DNA of 64,000 nucleotides, taken from NCBI GenBank assembly GCA_963969495.1, contig OZ018318.1, positions 98,175,413 through 98,239,412 on the forward strand, read 5' to 3'. The DNA comes from Ceratothoa steindachneri. Taxonomy: Eukaryota > Arthropoda > Malacostraca > Isopoda > Cymothoidae. Made by a program: the position numbers and the translations under genes. The notes under the pieces are model-generated. The model worked only from the letters and a program-made list of their open reading frames with translations, was not told the origin of the DNA and did no database searches. Positions 1 through 9,990 of the stretch are shown here, piece after piece; positions within the stretch are counted from its first letter, which is position 1; each line of letters starts with the position of its first letter.

Positions 1-2380
1 GACAGCCATTGTCTAGAGTTCTCCTTTACAGTTAAGACATTTCTTCTTTGACGAAGGAGATTCGTTGAACCGGTGGCCAGCCTGTCCTCATTCGGAAACT
101 ATCCTCTTATCATTATCCAGGAAGGTGTGGCTTGTTTTAGTCTCCAGTTCATAACATGAGATGCCCATCTGGATGTTTTTGAAATTCTCCTGCTCGATTT
201 TTTTCTGTTGTAATTCTTATATTAAATGCAAGAATTTATTTATTCTTTGCCTTTTGAGCCATTTTCGTTGTTTTGAATATAATATTGGATACGTCGGTTT
301 GATTATTGACTAGCTCTCTAATCTTTGTCCATGTATGGTGTGTTTCTATATCTTTTGTAATTACTATTGTTGTTATTCTACAATCCAATTTCAATTTCCA
401 TGCAGAAGATGCTCTTATTATCTTCCACCTATGTGTAGGGGAAAGCGTGCTACGAGTTATATTTCTTAGGTTCCGTTGATTGTGGTTGACAAAAGGACGT
501 CCCTCAACTCTGTAAAGAGGACTTGGCACACAATACTCTTGCGAACACATGCTAATGGTACCCATACAAGGACTTCCTTTGTGTTGTTCTCAATCTTCCT
601 GGAGGGGCGCGGGTTATTTTACTTTGACCTTGTTTCCTCTTATCTTTTATGTCTTCTTTTTCTTAAAATAAATTTAATTATTTTCATTGTTACTTGCGAT
701 AGTAAGTATATGAGCGATGGGTAGTGTGTGTTTAATTCATGAAAATACAGAAAGTCCCCTGTCGTAGTGCGACCCCTCTCTCCCTTGAACCCGAAATACC
801 GATGATTTGGTCAATGTATGATGAGGCGATGGACTAGGGAAAGGATCCTTCCAAAGGGTGAATTATGATGGACTTGATGATGAATAAGGCTGAATCAACT
901 GCCCTGACCCGAGGGGTGCCACTCCATTGTGCGTGTTTAAAGTCACGACTACTTTCCTTATACATAGAGACGGTTATATGTCCTTCTTTGGTCCTGAGAG
1001 GGCCCCCTTAGATTGGTTTCGAGGTCTCCTCAACGGAGGTTGCACTCTGTCCCATTTTGCGGGATAGTCTGTATTGAATTCTGCTTGTTAGCTAATCTTC
1101 AATCCGGCTTCCTTCAATACCCCACAATTACGTCTAAGTACAGATGACTGGCATAGTTGGGACGAGGGTTATGAGGCATTCCTTGTTTTCGTTCTCATTT
1201 TGATCGCCGGCGAGGGTGCTTAGGCGATCATGTAGGTGTTTGCAAGTATAGAGAATGTATTATTCTCTCTCTTTTTTAATGCGCCATTTTTCTCACCGCT
1301 TTCCGTTAGGCGACTTGAATCTGGCTTCTGTATTATAGTCCTTACTTTCGAAGTAAGAATAAGGAAATATGAGGATATTAATCGGCACAATACTTTACGT
1401 ACACATGACAAGTATTATAACGAAAAATGTCCTTTAAAATTTGCAAATATCTCCTCTCTCATTAGGTACAAGCTCATATTAATTAATCTAATGATAACTT
1501 TGATGAAGAAATTACAAAATATTACTTGAATGAATTAAAGCAATAAATTAGGAATTACTTCAATTCATTACCAATACCACGTAGATTAAGGACCAATTCC
1601 AAGTACGCAATAGAAATGGTATAATTGCAAATTAAAAGAATAGTCATATTGTAATTTTGTATCAAGTATTACTGAATTCACTTTTCATTCAATGCAGACT
1701 ATTATCTCGAGCTGGTAACCAAAGAAGAGAGATATAAATTTGATACTAATTCTCCAATACATCTTTATGTGTGCCGGCGTTTCAAACTCTGTTTTCCAAT
1801 GAATCAAAAGTTAGATACGTAATCAATGTTATTCCTAATGTAAGTTTAAAATTTTCTCTAAGTAAATTTAAATTTCGATAGATAGAAAACCGCCACTTTT
1901 CGAACCTGAAATCTTGAAATATTAGCCACTAGTCTAAATCCATCATTCACTCTCAGGATGGTTCCACTTCAGTAAGTATTAAAAGCATCCCTTTTTTATG
2001 TCCTATAATTAGTTTTATTCCGTAAAAGCTTCTTTTTTCATACAAGTTCGGATTCATTTTTTAAAATTTTAAACAAATTTAAAACTTATTCTTTTTTTAT
2101 CAATTTTAAAACTTCTTGATTTGCCTAAAGTTTTTATCTTAATATATATTTCATTAGATTTTCCTTATATTTAGTCATTTTCAAAGTAATTTAATGTCTT
2201 TTTGACCACTACTTGCTCGTAGTTTCCTTTCATACATTAATTTTTGTCGTCTTGTATTTTAGCATGAAAAAGAAAACTTGTAGTTTTCGAAACGTTGTTT
2301 GGATAATTAACTGATTATACATCTGTTTCTGGTTTCTCTAGGATTTCTCGTCAACATTAAATGGAGGCTTCACGACCAAG
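1..2380. other. Noncoding stretch, no gene recognised
   Basis: Several short open frames occur here, but none resembles a known protein and none has a convincing start or neighbour. Positions about 770-1140 are clearly less AT-rich than the rest and look like part of a repeat family, because the block is compositionally distinct and has abrupt edges; I could not match it to anything else in the window. From 1,150 on the sequence is AT-rich and simple. A minus-strand open frame at 236-565 (109 codons, rich in K, N and T) is unrecognised and unsupported. Confidence 0.5.
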
Positions 2381-2398
2381 ATTCTTCTATGTGTATAT

Positions 2399-3075
2399 AC
2401 AGTACTTGGCCAAAATTATGGGGCAGGTAGTATGAAAAAGTGAAGAATATTATTGAAACTTATTTATTTCATACTATTGACATAATACAAATAAACAATT
2501 TTGCATATATTCTATCAATAATTATTAATTTATGTGTCCTCCATTAGCTTTAATAACCGCTTTTATGCATTTTTGCATACTTGAGACTAAATTGGCACAG
2601 GCGGTTGACTCAATATTCTGCCACTCCTGATGAATTTTGGCTGTTGATTCACTTTTTTAGGAGCATTTGTGCACCCTTACTCTTGTGTCCAAGTGGGATT
2701 ACAGATGTCCAATGGGGTTAAGGTCTGGAGATTTTGGAGGCTATTCCATCAAGGTCACCCCGTTCTTTTCAAACCAACCCTTTGAGACTCTAGATGTGTA
2801 GCATGTAACATTGGGTTGTTGAAAGGGTACACCATCTGGTATGTCATCATTGAAAATTTTACCAAAAGAAGGTTGATAAACTTGTTCTAAAATGATGGTG
2901 TAAGTGTTGGAATTCATTCTGCCCTCACCAGTGAACAACAATCCTGAACTTGAAGTTCACATTTAGCCCCAAACCATTACACTGCCATCTTTAAATTTGA
3001 CTGTTCGGACAACATATCTCGGATCATATTTTCCCCAGGTTTCTTCCAGTTTGCCTTAAAAACAATTTGAAATTG
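2399..3075 (-). mobile_element. Tc1-like DNA transposon, 3' half only
   Basis: The end at 2399 (CAGTACTTGGCCAAAATTAT, preceded by TA) matches the usual Tc1-type terminal inverted repeat. Reading the minus strand from about 3,070 gives the middle and C-terminal part of a Tc1 transposase: a VKFKDGSVMVWG-like block, GLLFTGEGRMNS, then FQQPNVTCYTSR, where Tc1 relatives have FQQDNAPCHTSR, followed by WPPKSPDLNPIGHL. The second catalytic Asp is therefore replaced by Pro, and stops and frameshifts interrupt the frame. No 5' end or second inverted repeat is visible, so this is a truncated dead copy. Confidence 0.75.
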
Positions 3076-3209
3076 CCTTACTATTAATGGCATAATAATT
3101 GATTATCGAAAAAGAGAAACGATTAATGTGATTTAGCTGACCAGTGTTATAATTTTGATAGAACTCAAAGTTAAATGCGAAAAGAATAATAAAATAGGAA
3201 AATCTTAAA

Positions 3210-3215
<6 letters not shown>

Positions 3216-3293
<78 letters not shown>
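3216..3293. repeat. (TA)n microsatellite
   Basis: An almost pure TA dinucleotide array of about 78 bp. Mariner transposons insert at TA, and a mariner end begins exactly at the right edge. A short TATATA remnant (4593-4598) lies on the other side of that element, so the element probably landed inside an existing TA array. Confidence 0.95.
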
Positions 3294-3294
<1 letters not shown>

Positions 3295-4592
3295 GAGGGG
3301 TGGCGTCAATAAGTTTTGCGAATCAGTAGGGAAAAACAGAGGAAGAGGGATGGCTGTTTGTGAGGTGTTAGGACAAGTTATGACAAGTCAAGACCTGCAG
3401 CCGCACGCTCCTGCCTCGTCAATTTAATAAGAATTAGCTGATCGCAGATCATCTGTAACAAATTTTCAACAAGGAAGAAGGTTGAGCACCACGCAGTGAT
3501 CAAATCTTTGACCAAGGAAGGCAAGAATGCAAGAATGCAAAAGAGATACATGAACACATGGTTGCAGTGTATCCGGACACCGCCCCTTCCTATGCAACCA
3601 TTGCTCGCTGGAATAGAGAGTTTCGCCATAAACGTGAGTCCCATGAAGATGACCCATGTCCAGGATGCCCGTCAGCCGTGACCAACGAGGACAATGTGGC
3701 CCGTGTAGAGAGGATAATCCTTTAAAATCGACGGGTGAATGTCGAAGAAATCGAGCTAGAACATGGAATATCACGTGGAAGTGTTAGCAACATCATCCAC
3801 GACAATTTGGCCATGACCAAGGTCTCTGCCCGTTGGGTCCCTAGAAACCTCACGAAACCACACGCTCCATGATCGACTTCAACGTCGTCAAAGTTCGGAG
3901 GAGCTGCTGATTCTGTACAACCAAGACCCGCCAAGATTCGAGTCATGCATAGAAACAGGTAATGAAACGTGGGTCCACCACTGAGATCCCGAGACCAAGC
4001 TTGAAAGCATGGGGCTCTCTGACCCCCATCAAGTTTCGGACCCAACCCTCAGCCCTTAAAGATCATGGCCACCATCTTCTGGGATTCTGAGGGAGTGTTG
4101 ATGGTGGACTATGCGCCTCGTGGAAGGACCATCACAGGCCAATATTACGCCGAGGAACTGGCTGGGTTGAAGAAGTTCATCTGTCAGAAGAGGCGCGCTA
4201 AGTTGACACGCGGTGTCCTGCTCCTCAATGACAAGGCCCCTGTCCACAAGACCAGAGTTGCACAAGCTGCCCTGCGCGAGTGCGGATTCGAGGAGCTCAA
4301 CCATCGCCCCTACAGTCCAGATCTGGCCCCTAGCGACTACTTTTTATTCCGTCAGCTCATGGCTGTACTACATGGTCGCTGGTTTGGGGACGATGAAGAT
4401 CTCCAGCTCGCCGTCCAGGAGTGGGTTAAACAGCAGTTGGGAGAAATCTGGTTGTCGGGAATCCGAAGCCTCAGGAACAAATAGCGCAAGTGCATTGAAT
4501 TCGAAGGTAGTTATATTGAAAAATAATAAAACACTTTTCTTCATATCTCGTTTCCTTATATCCGAATTGCAAAACTTATTGACCGCCCCTCG
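3294..4592 (+). mobile_element. Mariner transposon, inactive copy (1,299 bp)
   Basis: Both termini are seen: CGAGGGGTGGCGTCAATAAG at the left and its near-perfect inverse ending at 4592, each flanked by TA. The length of 1.3 kb is normal for mariner. It belongs near the intact mariner at 26,077 (similar TIR start CGAGGG and similar ATxFWDSEG block), but the two are clearly different copies. The internal gene is broken, so the element could move only with transposase supplied by another copy. Confidence 0.9.
3466..4484 (+). pseudogene. Mariner transposase pseudogene (DD34D)
   Basis: A decayed transposase reading in more than one frame. In order I see an N-terminal helix-turn-helix region (SYATIARWNREF), the linker RWVPRNLT (family WVPHxL), the first catalytic block as ETGNETWVHH where active members have GDETW, then an open stretch at 4065-4484 with MATIFWDSEG, the second block LLLNDKAPVH and the third block YSPDLAPSDYFLF. 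Spacing between the second and third Asp is 34 residues, the D,D34D type. The first Asp has become Asn, and there are in-frame stops near 3722 and 3871 plus at least one frameshift before 4065. It cannot encode an active enzyme. Confidence 0.88.
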
Positions 4593-4597
4593 TATAT

Positions 4598-5690
4598 AGG
4601 GTGTGTCGAAGAAAGTGAGATCGAGTAAGATTTTGTTTAAAGGAGTTGTGTGAAACGAGAGTTATTTAGAAGAGCAATGCCCTACGCCCGTCGGCAAACT
4701 TCCGGCGAGATTAACCGGAAATTTCTTAGTTTCAGTAGGACCATCAAATGCCTACCGCCCAGCTATAAACTCCAAGGCGGTGAGGCAGGGCTTAATTGAA
4801 TCCGTTAGCAAATATAGGAGTTCTGGCCAATGCCTATATATTCCCCGTCTCAAAATTAATCATGGAAGTATTCCGTCAGAATCCGCCCAAGGAAGAGTAC
4901 AGAAGTCGCCCCCCCCCCTCTCTTGGAGAATACCCTAGGTCGTGGTAATGAGCAGTTTCTACGTTGCTCCCGAGTAGACCAAGCCCGGAAAATGCAGCAA
5001 GTATTCGGTGGCTTATTTTAAGACGTCGTGGAATCATCCACTGACGGTGCATATCCTCGAGCGATACAACACGGTGTAATACCTACCCGCAGCTACGATC
5101 TTATTTGGAACGACGGCGTCCAGATCGAAGCACCCATCCATAAAAAGAGCACAAGATATTTCCCCTCGAGCGTCTACAGGAAATTCTTTCCCTTTTGAGC
5201 GTCGACAGGAGAATCTTTCCCTTTTGAGCGTCTACTTGGAGAATCTTCCCTGAACGTCTACTTGTGGTACCCCCCTCCCCCAGAAAAATAGCAAGATATT
5301 TACACCTTTCCTTTTCTCGTCGAGGCGGTGCTACGCCCTCCGATTAAGACTCGACAAGTAGTCTGCATCCGAGTCATCTCAGATAACTAAAGTGAATTAT
5401 AGTGCTCCTAAGGCTAGGATTACACTCGTAGTTTCTTCCCAAACCCTATCGGGTTAGTACTCAGAGTATTAAGCCTTTGCGGCATGAGTAATAATTGGTA
5501 ATTATTGATAATTTTCCCATTGCAGAATTAATAAATAATAGAGAGTGTAATTATTTGTATTATATGTTTTGTTGTGTAATTAAAGATTATTTTTGCAATT
5601 CTTGTTTAAGTCATCTAACCACCAAAGCCTAATTAAATAAGACCAATTCCTGCCAACTATACTTAAAGTATTCGAATAACTAAACCCCGT
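4598..5690. repeat. LTR-like repeat, family 2, copy 1
   Basis: A block less AT-rich than its surroundings, without a coding frame. It is collinear with 28,090-29,040: both carry CGTCGGCAAAC...CTTCCGGCG, TATATATTCCCC, GGAATCATCCA...CTCGAGCGA, GGAACGACGG and a TCGTCGA...ACGCCCTC block in the same order. The composition, regulatory-looking TATATATTCCCC and lack of ORFs suggest an LTR, but I could not place TG...CA ends or a target duplication. It could equally be the untranslated part of another element. It includes a 29-bp tandem array listed separately. Confidence 0.45.
5160..5275. repeat. 29-bp tandem repeat, about four units
   Basis: Units starting GAGCGTCTAC or GAGCGTCGAC and ending in TTTCCCTTTT follow one another at 5168, 5197 and 5226 (period 29), with a shortened last unit near 5252. 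The array lies inside the LTR-like repeat and has no clear equivalent in the relative near 28.6 kb, which accounts for part of their length difference. Confidence 0.85.
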
Positions 5691-6009
5691 GCACGCACTC
5701 AACAGCCTAATTCTACGATATAGGGAAATACCATGGATTAAAAACAATGGAAGAGGTCACTTCAAAGCATCTAAGAATAATGCACTACGGAAGGGTAGTA
5801 TTTAAACACTGAATTCATATTCTAGAGTCTGAATTCATTGGCCTGCCTCAATCAAAGTTGATGAAGGTAAGAATTCATCAATTCCTTTTTAATCTTCGTA
5901 GATTAAATTATTTTCCATTATTCAAAGCACTTATAATCCTGTATCATTTACATAGTTCATTTGCAGTATATTTTCTATCCAAACTAGAATGGCTTGGGAA
6001 AATAATGAA
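5691..6009. other. AT-rich noncoding spacer
   Basis: No ORF, repeat edge or RNA signature was recognised in this short interval between the LTR-like repeat and the next transposon remnant. Confidence 0.5.
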
Positions 6010-6420
6010 AAGACCATTTTAAATAAAAAAAATATTATTTAATATCGAGTTAGACCTCCTTAACAGCAATAATTTTTTCCATATCTTGATGAATAGTCCT
6101 AAAAATTTGTAGAGTAGCTATGGCCATTTTACTGTATTCCTAGGGCAGTTCCCGTTTCAGTTCTTTCAAAGAATATGGCGGCAGAACTCGGTTCTTCAAT
6201 TGTATGCCCTAAACACTTCAAAAATGTTCGATTATGTTAAGATCCGGTTATTGTGGGGAATAATCGTAGTGTTCTATATCACTGCCAGTTTTTAACTGTT
6301 TTATTCTGCGCATTTTTGTCCAAGAAGATGGATGCACCAAATGGTAAGGTTTTTCTGCCGTTGGGTTAATTGTGGCATTTACATAATTTTAGTCGGACGT
6401 TTTATATTTATGGGGAAACG
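6010..6420 (-). mobile_element. Tc1-like transposase remnant
   Basis: On the minus strand the translation gives PDLNIIEHFW followed by a TIEEPSSAAIFFERTE-like tail. This is the C-terminal end of Tc1-type transposases around the third catalytic position (SPDLNPIEHLW in the family). Upstream, frameshifted remains of the second catalytic block region can be guessed but not read. No inverted repeats were found. It is a different lineage from the 2.4-kb copy. Confidence 0.6.
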
Positions 6421-6869
6421 TAAAGGTTAGGCAATGGCACACTTTTCATGGTATATCAGGAGGACCTTTGACACACTTACTCCTAAAACACCAAACAAAT
6501 CGACAGTTTTATTACCCATCTTGCGGCCATTAGCGCTCCAACAGTTTGCTCGCTTTGGAGGATAGAAAGGTAACATCTTATAACATATACTAATGCACAG
6601 ATCTCTAAGAAAATATAAAGATCTCAGTCATCTCAACAAGGACAGGATATGTACAATGCATCATTTTAAGATTTAGGCACCATTGAGATTCTTATTTAAG
6701 TCGAAAGGGCAGAAATACCGGGTTTTGCAAAGCTTCTGTTAGACACGGTATTTGATCTTCGAGAGGTTTACGTCTGTGATAGAAAAGGTTCCGTCAAACA
6801 AACTTAAACTTTTACTTTTGCAGAACCAGTCATTAAAACGTATTTTCCATTGTGTGCAGGCATTGATAG

Positions 6870-7850
6870 ATGGAAGTGAAAAGACTCTGGATCTCTGCTC
6901 TCCTGCGCGCGGGATCCTACAAGTCGGACATCGCCAAGTAGCTCAACGTAAGCTTGATGAACGCCCATTGAGTCACGGAGCGGCTGAGGAACAGGAAAGA
7001 TCTCATAAATCTCTAGATAGACCTCCTTCAGGCAGAGTTCATGCTGACAGCCGTTTGGCTGTGAGATAGGCCTTCGAAACTGCTCCGAAGATCAAAATTA
7101 CTCTGCATGTGAGGAAGGTGAAAGGCTTGGTGGTCAGGTGGCCACCTCCTCCAGATTCATCAATAAGGAGGGTGGCAAGAGCTTGAGAAGAGTGGAAAGG
7201 CCTCTCCTTACCAACCGTATGGGAAAATAACCTTTGCAGCGCTGTCGTTGACTTTTCCATGACTTGAATGCCATGGCAAAATAATTATCTTTTTTCTTTG
7301 ATGAAAAAACCTTCACATACGATTTGGTCATCAACATGCAAAACAACCGGGTGGTAAGGCTTAACTAGGACGTTTCCGAGGTTAGCTGCATGTTACCCAC
7401 CTACACCCTGCCTACATGATGTTTCTGAACGTCGTGGATTCGAATGGCGAGAAGATGCCATTATTTTGGTTCACGGTCGGTTACAGGAATGTTCTGCTCT
7501 TTGTAAGAAAGATGACTAGGAAAGCGAACTAAGTCTTATAGAAGAACGGTGCCCGGCCCACACGTCCAAAACCTGAGGCCAAGTGTTGAGGTGTCGAACA
7601 TAAACGTCTAGTCAAAGAAAATTTGGCCGCCGCAGTCGCCCGAGCTAAATCGCATCGACTACATGTTGTGGTCGCATTTCAAAAACAAGGCTTGCAAGCT
7701 CCGCCAAGACAACGTCGACGAGCTGCAATATTCCGTCAACCGCGTGGGGCCAGCATGTGGAAGGACTTCGTCTACAACGTGTGTGACGATTGTATCAAAA
7801 CTATCGTTTTGTCTTTTGTGAGAGCATCGTAAAAGCTGTAAAAGGAATTT
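6870..7850 (+). mobile_element. Degenerate IS630-Tc1-mariner element
   Basis: Three recognisable pieces lie in order in different frames: an N-terminal SAGSYKSDIAK-like helix-turn-helix block (about 6,900), FFFDEKTFTYDLVINMQNNRV (about 7,295-7,355; the first catalytic Asp block of the type with MQNDRV) and WPPQSPELNRIDYMLWSHF (about 7,625-7,680; the third block). The order and spacing match a roughly 340-residue transposase with many indels. The WPPQSPDLNPLDY-type motif points away from classical DD34D mariner. The termini are not recognised and the element is dead. Confidence 0.65.
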
Positions 7851-9049
7851 TGAAATACTGGGTACAGGGTTTGAATTATCACTTGTTTCTATTATTTTGT
7901 ACACCAAGGTATATATAAAAAGTGATGAGGTATATATTTTTCGAAATGTAGAACTGCCATCATCCGATCGCTAATTTCCAAATTTAAATTCTTAACAAAA
8001 TTAAAACTTGTTTTTTTCTTGCACTTATTATCCATTATAAAATAATAATATTAAAGATGCTCTCTCGACGGGAAGATTATTTGTTTTTGACTAATCTACG
8101 GAGTCTTATTGCCAACGGGTAATTACTCACTCTAAAAACTCGTTATATATTAATAAGATGAGCTTTATTTTTTAATTCGCTAACTTTTAATTCTGACACG
8201 GTGGGTGGGGTGGCGGATGTATATATTATCGTTTGGCTCATTTTAAAAGCCTGGATAGGCGTCGCAGGTCAACCGCACCAAACTATTATGGCGTTTATCT
8301 ACGCCAGCCAAAGTTTTTGTCAGAGTGGCAAAAATAATTTGGCGAATATGAAAAGCAGCATTTTAAATATATCGCATAATTTATTTACTGCTCTGTCATC
8401 GCTCACTAGCATAATTAGTTGCCTCTGATAACGAGGGTTAATTGGTTAAAGTCATGTTACAAAAATATAAACTATTTACTCAACATTGGTTAGGTGACAC
8501 AGTCATATACCTATGCACTATAAAGCCCTTGTTTCTTCCAGCTATACTTTATTTGAAGCAATAAATCGAAGAGGAAATATACAAACTATTTTTGTGTAGA
8601 TTTTTCTTCCGTTCTTGACGTCATAAAATGATATCACACAGATGTCACTTGAGTAAGTTGCTCTTGTATCGTCACGTGCACTGCACTATATCGAACTTTC
8701 TCGAAACTTCTGGCCAAAGTAAAAGGAATGATATATTTTATTACCTAGGGACCTAGAACTTGGGTAAAAGGTCAACGAAATACTCTAGGATCTAATTTAC
8801 TCCTCTTTTGAGGGAATGAAGTTTCTATTCGACCATATATTTCATGTTCATCATTATTTTATTGATCAAAATAATCAAAATCACTTTTTCTTTTACACTA
8901 GCCGAGTCCAATAGCCTCAAACCCTAGTTAGCTGTATGTCTAAGTCTAACCCAAAGTTTATATTTTTACAAAGCGTAGTCTTTATTTCTGGGCTATTTTT
9001 TATTAATATAATGAGACTTTTCATTAAATGATAAATATTATAAAAATTA
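7851..9049. other. AT-rich noncoding stretch
   Basis: No protein homology or repeat relationship was recognised. A small open frame at 8201-8428 has ordinary composition and no recognisable product. Confidence 0.5.
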
Positions 9050-9990
9050 AAAAGAGCGCAAAACCAATGTTATGCTTTGGGAGTTTAGAAAAGGCTAAGT
9101 TGACAGAGACAGTTTGTGCAAAGTATACGGTGAAGGAACAATTAGTGTGAGCCATTGCCCAAGTTGGGTTCAGAATATTTACTTGGGAAATTTCGTCTCA
9201 AAGACGAACCCCTTTCAGGATGACAAGTCAAAATTAATCAAGATCTTTTAAAGAAAAGAGTGGAATAAAATACAATTGTAACTATTGATCAATTGGCTGA
9301 AAACTACATTCAATACTTGCATTGTGCATCGGCATTTAAAGGAGATAGGTAACGATTAACGATTGGGGCATGGATTCCCCCAATTAACTAACATTTTTGC
9401 TCATCTCTTTTTCCTTAATAAAAATGAGAAACGTTTTTGCGTGGGATTGTTGCAGAAGACAAAATGTGGATTATGTAAGATAATATTAAACGTTATAGAC
9501 AATGGCTTAGTCCGAAATAAAAATCAATAAACCAGTCGCAACAGGGGCCAATCTCTGTAAAATTCTCTTGGGCATTTGGTGGGACATGAATCTCATAATC
9601 GATTTTGAACTTTTCAACCCAAATCAGATTATTACCAAAGAGGTTTACTTTGTTCACTTATACCGTTTCCATGCAGCACTTGAAGAAAAAAGGCCATCAT
9701 TAATCAGAGGAAGAAGAGTGCTCTTTCACTAAGACACGGTCTCACCTCATATAGCATGATATAGCTTACATCTCATCCAATTCAGCCCCATCAGATTACT
9801 TACAATTTTTTTTTTAGTTTAGCAAAGCACCGGGAGAGGTTAAAGATTTAAAACTTAGTAGAGTTCGACATAATTCTGAAGAACAATTTTAAAATCAGAG
9901 TCAAAAGATTTTTACAAAAATGCTATTGAAAAGTTAGTAGAAATACTTGTGGAAACTTGTGGAAATTATATGAATTATTAAATTAATAAT
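9050..9990 (+). mobile_element. Ancient degenerate mariner-like element
   Basis: Fragments of a mariner transposase appear in order across three frames: TETVCAKYT (N-terminal), a run resembling the second helix-turn-helix (TIDQLAEN, about 9,280-9,310), then GIWWDMN, NQIITKEVYFVHLYRFHAALEEKRPSL (shown here only as landmarks: I-I-x-x-E-V-Y, then AALEEKRPSL, about 9,625-9,700), VLFHxDTVSPHIA (second catalytic block) and a collapsed SPIRL region where SPDLAPSD is expected. There are many stops and indels. No inverted repeats were identified. It is much older than the 3.3- and 26-kb copies. Confidence 0.65.

Noticed and set aside
3378..4045. Minus-strand open frames across the 3.3-kb mariner
   Set aside because: Shadows of the plus-strand transposase pseudogene; their translations match nothing.
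4598..5690. Calling this block a definite LTR
   Set aside because: TG...CA ends and a target duplication could not be placed, so it is left as LTR-like.
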